Positions 50,477-58,188 of a stretch of 64,000 nucleotides of DNA are shown piece after piece. A program made the position numbers and the translations under genes. How positions within the stretch are numbered: position 1 is the first letter of the stretch; every line of letters starts with the position of its first letter. This stretch comes from an uncultured Chryseobacterium sp. (lineage in GTDB: Bacteria > Bacteroidota > Bacteroidia > Flavobacteriales > Weeksellaceae). Location: the NCBI GenBank assembly GCA_913778505.1, contig CAJYWD010000011.1, positions 1 to 64,000 of the forward strand, written 5' to 3'. The notes below the pieces were generated by a model that searched no databases, was not told the origin of the DNA, and saw only the letters and a program-made list of their open reading frames with translations.

Positions 50477-51841
50477 ATGAAAAAAATTATACTTTGTATC
50501 AGCACTGTACTTGCCGGTCTTTCTGCCGCTCAGAACATCGGATTGGAAAGCTTTGCAACAGGACTCTCTAATCCTGTAGAAATCGTAACATCGCCTAATC
50601 AGGATAACAGACTCTTTGTAGTGCAGCAATCGGGAACCGTGAAAATCGTGAATGCGGACGGTACAGTAGCTGCAGGTAACTTCATCAATATTTCCGGAAA
50701 AATTACATTCGGTGGTGAGCGTGGACTGTTGGGAATGGCGTTTCATCCCCAGTTTACGTCTAACCGCTATTTTTTTGTCTTCTACAATAATCTCCAGGGC
50801 GCACTCACTGTGTCCAGATTTACAGCCAATGCCTCCGATCCCGATACAGCTGACGCTTCCTCAGAAAAAATCCTGATGACCATTCCTAAACCATTTACCA
50901 ATCATAACGGCGGAAGTCTTCACTTTGGTCCCGATGGTTACCTCTGGATCTCAACGGGCGATGGTGGCAACGGTGGTGACCCGAACAACAATGCTCAGAA
51001 TAGAAACTCACTTCTCGGAAAACTCCTGAGAATTGATGTCAACTCTGATAATGCGTATAATATTCCGGCAGACAATCCTTTTGTGGGCAGTGAAGGTGCC
51101 GATGAAATCTGGGCTTACGGACTGCGCAATGCCTGGAAATTTTCCTTTGACAGATTGACTAATCAGGTTTGGGTTGCAGATGTGGGGCAAGAAGTTCTTG
51201 AAGAGATTAATACTGTTTCTGCAGCTTCATCGGGCATTAATTACGGCTGGCGATGCTACGAAGGTAATAATACTTATAATACATCGGGCTGTGCCAATGC
51301 CAGCACGATGACGTTTCCGGTGGCTCAATATGACCATTCGGCCGGCAAATGTTCCATCACCGGCGGGTACGTTTACCGAGGAAGTATGTACGCAGACCTG
51401 GTTGGAAAGTATGTTTTTGCAGATTACTGTACGGGCCAGATTGGTTTGTTGAGCAATAACAATACAATAACCTGGAGCACGCCTTCTGCTGGAAATAATT
51501 TCACCACGTTTGGTGAAGATAATCAAAAACAGCTCTATGTAGCCGCTTCCAATGGCAGAATTTATAAAGTGACGACGGACAATCTTGCTGTTACTGATAT
51601 GGATCGCAGTGCTCTGCTGATTTCTCCGGTACCTGCTCATGATTTTGTCTATATCAGTAATCTCAAAGAAAAAAACGTGACTGCAGAGATTCTGGATCAG
51701 GCAGGCAGAGTCATTTTAGAAACCCAGGTTTCAGAAAATGACAAACGTGTAGATATTTCCGGACTAACTTCTGGAGATTATATACTGGTTTTGAAGAAAG
51801 ATGATGTACGATTTGTATCTCAGAAAATCATTAAAAATTAA
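50477..51841 (+). CDS. PQQ-dependent sugar dehydrogenase-like (GSDH) protein with T9SS sorting domain
   Basis: Start at MKKIILCISTVLAGLSAAQ; 'GERGLLGMAFHPQF', 'NHNGGSLHFGPDGYLWISTGDGG', 'GLRNAWKFSFDRLTNQVWVADVGQ'; C-terminus 'GDYILVLKKDDVRFVSQKIIKN'. Confidence 0.92.
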   Translation: MKKIILCISTVLAGLSAAQNIGLESFATGLSNPVEIVTSPNQDNRLFVVQQSGTVKIVNADGTVAAGNFINISGKITFGGERGLLGMAFHPQFTSNRYFFVFYNNLQGALTVSRFTANASDPDTADASSEKILMTIPKPFTNHNGGSLHFGPDGYLWISTGDGGNGGDPNNNAQNRNSLLGKLLRIDVNSDNAYNIPADNPFVGSEGADEIWAYGLRNAWKFSFDRLTNQVWVADVGQEVLEEINTVSAASSGINYGWRCYEGNNTYNTSGCANASTMTFPVAQYDHSAGKCSITGGYVYRGSMYADLVGKYVFADYCTGQIGLLSNNNTITWSTPSAGNNFTTFGEDNQKQLYVAASNGRIYKVTTDNLAVTDMDRSALLISPVPAHDFVYISNLKEKNVTAEILDQAGRVILETQVSENDKRVDISGLTSGDYILVLKKDDVRFVSQKIIKN

Positions 51842-51935
51842 GCTAAAAATTATAACATCGAAGTCTTTTGAAATATTCAATTCTCAAAAGTTTGCTTACT
51901 TAATATTTGCAGATTAAGCACCTTGACCCCCAAAG

Positions 51936-51972
51936 AAAAAAGCCTTTCGAAGTTACTTAGAAAGGCTTTTTA
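51936..51972. terminator. Bidirectional terminator between GSDH and GH3 genes
   Basis: AAAAAGCCTTTC-gaagttactta-GAAAGGCTTTTT. Confidence 0.85.
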
Positions 51973-51988
51973 AATAATTATTAGAGTG

Positions 51989-54316
51989 TTACTTAGTCCA
52001 GTTGATTCTGGTAGTTTTCACTTCACTTGAACTGGTTCCGATCATGATATCAAAATCACCCGGTTCCCAGTCGTACTTCAGCTGACCGTTGTAAAACTTC
52101 AAATCGTCCGGAGAAATCTTAAAGGTAACTTTCTTGCTTTCACCAGCTTTTAAATAGACTTTCTGGAAGCCTTTCAGCTCCTTTACGGGTCTGGTGATGC
52201 TTCCCACTAAATCCCTGATGTAGAGCTGGACCACTTCGGCACCATCATATTTACCGTTGTTGGTCAATGTTACGGTTGCTTCAATTGCTGTATTACCCGT
52301 AGGTTTCGCATTGCTCACCGAAATATCCGAGTAGCCAAAAGATGAGTAACTTAATCCGTACCCGAATGGAAAAAGCGGCGTATTGCACTCATCCAGGTAA
52401 TTGGAACGGAACTTCTCGAAATTGCATTTTTCAGTATTTTCTGCGCTCAGTGGTCGACCTGTGTTCTTAGCATTATAATAGATCGGTACCTGACCGATAC
52501 TCCTCGGAAAGGTCATCGGCAATTTAGCTGAAGGATTTACTTTGCCATACAGCACATCAGAAATAGCATATCCTGCCATACTTCCAGGGAACCATACGTT
52601 CAGCATGGCATCTGCCAATTCCGACTCTTCCGTAAGCACCAGCGGGCGACCCGTAAAAAGTACTACAACGATAGGCTTGCCGGTTTTTTTCAGTTCTCTC
52701 AAAAGTTCTTTCTGAGTTTCAGGAATTCCGACATCGGTTCTGGAGCTGGACTCACCACTCATTTCTGCACTTTCTCCGATTGCCAGAAGAATAACATCTG
52801 CTTTATTTGCAATATCGACCGCTTCTTTTCTGATCTGTTCAGCAGGACGGCTATCCCGGTCTGTATTTTTTCCGAACATTGCTGCTCTTTCCTCCATCAC
52901 CTCAGATGCATAAATGTTGCTTCCTTTGGCGAAGACAAAATTAACATCCTTACCTACGGTTTCTTTAAGGCCTCGCAATAACGAAATAGAATTGGCATGT
53001 TTTGCTGCCACACTCCACGTTCCTGTCATGTTCAGCGCATTGTCTGCCAATGGTCCAATGACCGCAACTGTTCCCGACTTTTTCAGTGGGAGGATTTGCT
53101 TATCGTTTTTCATGAGAACCATAGAGTTGGCAGAAATGGTTCTTGCCGCTTCCAAATGTTTCGGGCTGAAGACTTCTTTCTGTGCTCTTTTAGAATCGTT
53201 GTATTTATACGGATCGTCAAAAAGACCAAGATCGTACTTAGCTTCAAGAATTCTTCTCGCCGCTTCGGTTACGGTCTGTTCCTTCACCTTGCCTTCTTCA
53301 ACTGACTTTTTCAGAGTTTTCAGGAAACCCTCGCCTACCATATCCATATCGATACCAGCATTCATAGCCAATGCTGAAACCTGTTGCAAATCTCCCATAC
53401 CGTGGTCCACCATTTCATTGATTCCGGTATAATCCGTCACTACAAAACCTTTGAATTTCCATTGGTCTCTCAGGACGTCCGTCATCAGCCATTTGTTTCC
53501 TGTTGCTGGAACGCCATCAACCTCGTTGAATGAGGCCATTACAGAGCCAACACCTGCTTCTACAGCCGCTTTGTATGGCGGGAAATAATTGTTGTACATC
53601 GAAATATGGCTCATGTCCACAGTATTGTAATCACGGCCCGCTTCCGGAGCACCGTACAGTGCAAAATGTTTGAGACATGCGAGCATGGTATTATTCTTCG
53701 AAAGATCGTCGCCCTGGTAGCCGAAAACCATTGCTTTGGCAATCTCGCTACCCAGATACGGATCTTCGCCGGAACCTTCGGAAACACGTCCCCATCTAGG
53801 ATCTCTGGAGATATCCGTCATAGGTGAGAAGGTCCAGTTGATACCATCTGCGGTGGACTCCTGAGCGGCAATCTGCGCTGAGCGCTGAATAAGATTCATA
53901 TCCCAGGAAGAGGCCAATCCGAGTGGAATCGGGAAAGTGGTTTCGTAGCCGTGGATGACGTCCATCCCGAAAATCATCGGAATCTTCAGACGGCTTTTCT
54001 CTACCGCTACTTTCTGCACATCGCGGATTTTATCTACGCCCTTGATGTTGAACAATCCGCCCACAAGACCTTGCTCCACTTTTTTACCAATATCAGAACT
54101 CTGAGCCTGACCTGTGGTAAAATCGCCGGAAGACGGTAAGTTAAGCTGACCAATCTTCTCGTCCAAAGTCATTTTGGAAATCAGATTATCTATAAATGCC
54201 TTTTTCTTCGTCTGATATTTTTCCGACTGAAAAGACTGAACCGGTTTGGTAACGAGATCCTGCGCCAGGAAAAATGGTGACAGCGCCATAGCAGCCAGGA
54301 TTACAAACTTTTTCAT
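51989..54316 (-). CDS. bglX: Glycoside hydrolase family 3 beta-glucosidase (BglX-like)
   Basis: 'IPMIFGMDVIHGYETTFPIPLGLASSWD', 'KGFVVTDYTGINEM' (nucleophile region), fibronectin III-like C-terminus. Confidence 0.95.
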   Translation of the reverse strand: MKKFVILAAMALSPFFLAQDLVTKPVQSFQSEKYQTKKKAFIDNLISKMTLDEKIGQLNLPSSGDFTTGQAQSSDIGKKVEQGLVGGLFNIKGVDKIRDVQKVAVEKSRLKIPMIFGMDVIHGYETTFPIPLGLASSWDMNLIQRSAQIAAQESTADGINWTFSPMTDISRDPRWGRVSEGSGEDPYLGSEIAKAMVFGYQGDDLSKNNTMLACLKHFALYGAPEAGRDYNTVDMSHISMYNNYFPPYKAAVEAGVGSVMASFNEVDGVPATGNKWLMTDVLRDQWKFKGFVVTDYTGINEMVDHGMGDLQQVSALAMNAGIDMDMVGEGFLKTLKKSVEEGKVKEQTVTEAARRILEAKYDLGLFDDPYKYNDSKRAQKEVFSPKHLEAARTISANSMVLMKNDKQILPLKKSGTVAVIGPLADNALNMTGTWSVAAKHANSISLLRGLKETVGKDVNFVFAKGSNIYASEVMEERAAMFGKNTDRDSRPAEQIRKEAVDIANKADVILLAIGESAEMSGESSSRTDVGIPETQKELLRELKKTGKPIVVVLFTGRPLVLTEESELADAMLNVWFPGSMAGYAISDVLYGKVNPSAKLPMTFPRSIGQVPIYYNAKNTGRPLSAENTEKCNFEKFRSNYLDECNTPLFPFGYGLSYSSFGYSDISVSNAKPTGNTAIEATVTLTNNGKYDGAEVVQLYIRDLVGSITRPVKELKGFQKVYLKAGESKKVTFKISPDDLKFYNGQLKYDWEPGDFDIMIGTSSSEVKTTRINWTK

Positions 54317-54334
54317 ATATTATTTTTAATTTTT

Positions 54335-55042
54335 TTAAGGTTTTATTTTTTGAGAAAGCATCCATTCATATAACTTCGGGTCAGAATAGGTCGAGTCCCA
54401 GGAGTTGTGATTATCGTTTGGGAAAATGGTCAATTCTGCCTTAGGATTGACAGGATGTAACTTTTGGTAGAAATTGAAGGCGTTCTCCGGAAGAACCACA
54501 TCGTCCATTCCGCCGTGGAAAAGTTTGATGTTTAAGTCTTTGTAATGCTGGATATTGGCCTGCATTACCCTGTCCGTAGGCGCACAAACGGCTGCTACTG
54601 CGGCAAACATTTCCGGATGTTCTCCAGCTAATTTTAGCGTTCCCCAACCTCCCATAGATAATCCGGTGAGATATATTCTTTCTTTATCAATTTTATATTT
54701 TTCTGAAATTTCTTTAATCAGAAAATAAACAGCATCCGTATCCCACCAGGTATTGGCAGGACATTGCGGTGCTAAAATCGCAACCGGTTCTTTCATCAAA
54801 TCTTTATGCTGAAGAACGCCGTTCAGTTTTACTTTTTCCAAATCGTTGCCGCGTTCCCCGGAGCCGTGAAGAAATATGATGAGCGGTAACTTTGATTTTG
54901 CATCTTTGGGCATATCGAGAAGGTAAGCCAGCTTTTTTTGTAGTTTGACTTCTTTATTAAATTCTGCTTTGATTTCCTGAGCGCGTACAAAGGCGGAAAT
55001 TCCTAAGATGAGAAAAGGCAGCAGTTTTATTTTTAAGTTCAT
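54335..55042 (-). CDS. Secreted alpha/beta-hydrolase (carboxylesterase/PHB depolymerase-like)
   Basis: Signal peptide; 'LIIFLHGSGERGND', nucleophile elbow 'LTGLSMGGWGTL', 'HGGMDDVVLP', 'NDNHNSW'. Confidence 0.92.
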   Translation of the reverse strand: MNLKIKLLPFLILGISAFVRAQEIKAEFNKEVKLQKKLAYLLDMPKDAKSKLPLIIFLHGSGERGNDLEKVKLNGVLQHKDLMKEPVAILAPQCPANTWWDTDAVYFLIKEISEKYKIDKERIYLTGLSMGGWGTLKLAGEHPEMFAAVAAVCAPTDRVMQANIQHYKDLNIKLFHGGMDDVVLPENAFNFYQKLHPVNPKAELTIFPNDNHNSWDSTYSDPKLYEWMLSQKIKP

Positions 55043-55090
55043 GTTCTGATGTTTTTGACAATTCTTTTTCTGAGCCAGTGCTATTCTGAT

Positions 55091-55220
55091 CTGACATCCC
55101 TAGCCCTGATGGGAACGGCATCCTTTTTTGCCGTGGCGCCAGTTGTTTCTATATTTTTGATCATGCCTTACGCCATGACAAAAAAGATATAGTGGACAGC
55201 AGGTTCCCGGCTCCTAATCC
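55091..55220. other. Putative structured RNA/DNA element with a long imperfect stem
   Basis: CTTTTTTGCCGTGGCG (55123-55138) pairs with CGCCATGACAAAAAAG (55171-55186): 16 positions, one mismatch plus one G-U. Flanked by 'tagccctgatgggaacggcatcc' and 'gatatagtggacagcagg'; lies in an otherwise empty 235-bp gap. Confidence 0.6.
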
Positions 55221-55277
55221 AGATTATTAAATCACTTTGAGACAATAACAATCATCCGCTAAAGATATGAATTTTTA

Positions 55278-56666
55278 TTATTTTATGCCGTGCTTCTGAG
55301 ATCGGAATCCTATTTTTTCCAGACCTGTCCGGATTTCCGGTGCGTTCATGAAAAGATTCCATAGCAAACCTGAGCGGTAGTTCTCTATCATCGGCGCAAT
55401 AGTTCCCTGGTCAATGGCCAGATATCTTGGCGTAAACCAGTCGTTATAATTGATGGAAGTGGCATCGTAAGGTCCGGCCTGACCTATAAACTGAGGCTTT
55501 TCTGTGTAAAGAAATCTGAGAAATTCCATTGATTCTTTTGGGGTGTAAGGCATAGAGCTTAGTGCAGCAGTCGGCGTAATGACTCCAAAATCTTCTTTCA
55601 TAGGCTGATGGGCTGCATAACCGACTGAGCTGTCTTTGTTTCTTGTGTATCCGGCCGTAAGTCCCCAATATTTTTCAGAATAACCTTTGAATTTCAGTGG
55701 ATTTTCTAAGCAATATTTGTAGTCAATCAGAACCTGGTTTCTGTTCAGATCCCAGTAGCTCTTGACGTACTTGTCAGAGAGTCCACGCGGATCTAGGCCG
55801 AGGTAAGAATACTGAGACCAGAACAACGGTCCGCCATATTCCTCGGCATAATTATGCTTGACGTACAATGGCAATCCATATTTGGTGCGGTCTGTGGTGT
55901 AAGTTCCGTTGCGGGTCCAACCTTTGTTGTAGGTATCATAATCGATGGAATAATCTGGGGAAGATGCTGCGAGGACATAAGTAATCAGACATTCATTATA
56001 ACCTTCCAGAGGAAAGTTCATTTCCCAAGCGTAAGATGGCGACCAATGCCAGTAAAGAACTTTTTGTCCGCCCTTTGTGTACCAGTTCCACTCCACGCCT
56101 TTCCAAAGTTGATCCATTTTTGCTGCCAATGCTTTTTCTTCTTCATTGCCATTCTTGAAGTATTCCCGGACACATATTATGCCCTGAACCAGGAAAGCGG
56201 TCTCCACCAAATCGCCGCCGTTGTCTTTTTTCCCGAAAGGCACTACCTTTCCCGTTTCGCCATTCATCCAATGCGGCCAGGCGCCGTGGAAGCGGTCTGC
56301 TTTTGCAAGAAAATCGGCAATATGTGTTAGCCGCTTTACAGCATCTTTTCGTGGTATAAATTTCCTGTCGACACCCACGAGAATAGTCATCAATCCGAAA
56401 CCGGAGCCTCCGGTGGTAACGACATGCTTATCATTATCGGGATAAATATTATCCTCGTGATAGCGTTCTCTTGCCAGCAAGGAATTGGGCTCGGCAAAAT
56501 CCCAGAAATATTTGAGGGCATCGCTCTGGACTTTGTCCATCAGTTGATTGTCAGTCATTTTCACAATGGATGACTCAGCCACTGATTTTGGAGCGGGTGC
56601 CTTGCGCAAATTGCAGGCTGCCAGTGCTACGAGTGAAACAATAGATATGGTGAGCAGGGTTTTCAT
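55278..56666 (-). CDS. Glucoamylase-family (PF10091-like) lipoprotein; GH144-type endo-beta-1,2-glucanase candidate
   Basis: Lipobox 'SLVALAACN'; 'ALKYFWDFAEPNSLLARER', 'TTGGSGFGLMTILVGVDR', 'RFHGAWPHWMNGETGK', 'WHWSPSYAWEMNFPLEGYNECLITYVLAASSP'. Confidence 0.9.
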   Translation of the reverse strand: MKTLLTISIVSLVALAACNLRKAPAPKSVAESSIVKMTDNQLMDKVQSDALKYFWDFAEPNSLLARERYHEDNIYPDNDKHVVTTGGSGFGLMTILVGVDRKFIPRKDAVKRLTHIADFLAKADRFHGAWPHWMNGETGKVVPFGKKDNGGDLVETAFLVQGIICVREYFKNGNEEEKALAAKMDQLWKGVEWNWYTKGGQKVLYWHWSPSYAWEMNFPLEGYNECLITYVLAASSPDYSIDYDTYNKGWTRNGTYTTDRTKYGLPLYVKHNYAEEYGGPLFWSQYSYLGLDPRGLSDKYVKSYWDLNRNQVLIDYKYCLENPLKFKGYSEKYWGLTAGYTRNKDSSVGYAAHQPMKEDFGVITPTAALSSMPYTPKESMEFLRFLYTEKPQFIGQAGPYDATSINYNDWFTPRYLAIDQGTIAPMIENYRSGLLWNLFMNAPEIRTGLEKIGFRSQKHGIK

Positions 56667-56701
56667 GAAAAAATTTGATTTAACTTATAAAAGTATAAAA
56701 A

Positions 56702-56730
56702 AAAGAGGAGAATAAAAATTCTCCTCTTTA
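56702..56730 (-). terminator. Terminator after susD
   Basis: AAAGAGGAGA-ataaaaat-TCTCCTCTTT with an A-run on the plus strand. Confidence 0.85.
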
Positions 56731-56752
56731 TATTTCCGAGTTATAAAAACGA

Positions 56753-58177
56753 CTAGTTATAACCAGGATTTTGTGTCAAGATACCCTTACTGTCTGTAAT
56801 TGCTCTCAAAGGTATTGGAAATAATTCATTTTTCCCTTTTTGAAAACCTTTCGGACCAAGATATTTTTCAGCCTGACCAGTTCTTACGAGATCCGGAAAT
56901 CTATCATTCTCCATTGCTAATTCAACTCTTCTTTCTTGCCAAATAGCTAATCTAAGTGCAGCCTGACCCGAAGCAGTAGTATTAGATAGTTTTGCTCTAT
57001 TTCTGACTAAATTAATATTTGCAATCGCAACAGCTGTATTCCCCAGTTCATTGGCTGCTTCTGCATTGATTAAAAGAATATCTGCAAATCTCAGTATTCT
57101 TATATTTTGGATCGATCCGTAACCACAAGCATTATTATTGAGTGTTGAAGGAACATAGGCTTTATAATTCCAAGTGTTGCCTGCTTGAGGATCACCTTTT
57201 TTTATAAGATCACCTTCTGGAGTAGTTTCACCTTCTCTCAAAATAGTAAATTGTTTTCTTATATCGCCAGCTTCAAAAGCATTTTCTAACTCTTGTGTTG
57301 GAGTAAAGAACCCCCAACCAAACTGATTTCTGACACCTTGAACCTCTGCATATTGGCTACCACCGAACTCTGGAGAACATCCGCAGTTTACCTCAAAAAC
57401 TGATTCAGTTCCAAACTCTCCTGCTGGTCTGAATAAATGGTTGAAATCTGGATCAAGTTTATAACCCATATTAATAACTAAATTGGAAGTATCATAAGCT
57501 TTTTGATAATCCTTCATGTAGAGATAAACTTTTGAAAGCAATCCTAAAGCGCCACCTTTCGTCACCCGACCTTCCTGACCTGCAGGATAAGTTTGAGGCA
57601 AAACAGCTGAGGATTCTGTCAAATCCTTCACAATAAATGCATAGACCTCTGCAGCGGTATTTCTTGGTTTATTGATATAATCGGTCTGCAAACCATCAAA
57701 AATAGGAACGCCGCCATAAATTCTTACTAAATTAAAATAGAAATAGGCGCGTAACATTTTGGCTTCTGCAACCAGTCTGTTTTTAAGTGCTGTATCCATA
57801 TCAATGTTTGGCACATTCGTGATCACCTGATTAGCTCTCTGTACCGCCTGCCATTGACCAGTCCAGTAACCATTTATTCCGTCGTCACTAATTGTAAAAG
57901 TAAAATTGTCATAAGCATTGATAAAAGATGCATCACCAGGATTGGATCCCTTTTCTACATCATCACCTGTCACCCCGAATACATATTGAGCAGGAAATCC
58001 AGAATTCTCCCAACTTCTCAAGAAACTATATACAGCATTAGTCGCTTTCATAGCATCAGCTTCAGTTTTATAAAAGTCTTCAGCTACTACTACTCCCTCT
58101 GGTTTTATATCCACAAACTCATCACTACAACTTGCAATTACAGAAAATATGGAGAGTGTTAAAAATATTTTTTTCAT
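56753..58177 (-). CDS. RagB/SusD family nutrient uptake outer membrane lipoprotein
   Basis: Lipobox 'FSVIASC'; 'EAKMLRAYFYFNLVRIYGGVPIFDG', 'RRVELAMENDRFPDLVRTGQA', C-terminal 'LTQNPGYN'. Confidence 0.96.
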   Translation of the reverse strand: MKKIFLTLSIFSVIASCSDEFVDIKPEGVVVAEDFYKTEADAMKATNAVYSFLRSWENSGFPAQYVFGVTGDDVEKGSNPGDASFINAYDNFTFTISDDGINGYWTGQWQAVQRANQVITNVPNIDMDTALKNRLVAEAKMLRAYFYFNLVRIYGGVPIFDGLQTDYINKPRNTAAEVYAFIVKDLTESSAVLPQTYPAGQEGRVTKGGALGLLSKVYLYMKDYQKAYDTSNLVINMGYKLDPDFNHLFRPAGEFGTESVFEVNCGCSPEFGGSQYAEVQGVRNQFGWGFFTPTQELENAFEAGDIRKQFTILREGETTPEGDLIKKGDPQAGNTWNYKAYVPSTLNNNACGYGSIQNIRILRFADILLINAEAANELGNTAVAIANINLVRNRAKLSNTTASGQAALRLAIWQERRVELAMENDRFPDLVRTGQAEKYLGPKGFQKGKNELFPIPLRAITDSKGILTQNPGYN

Positions 58178-58188
58178 GATTTTTCTAA

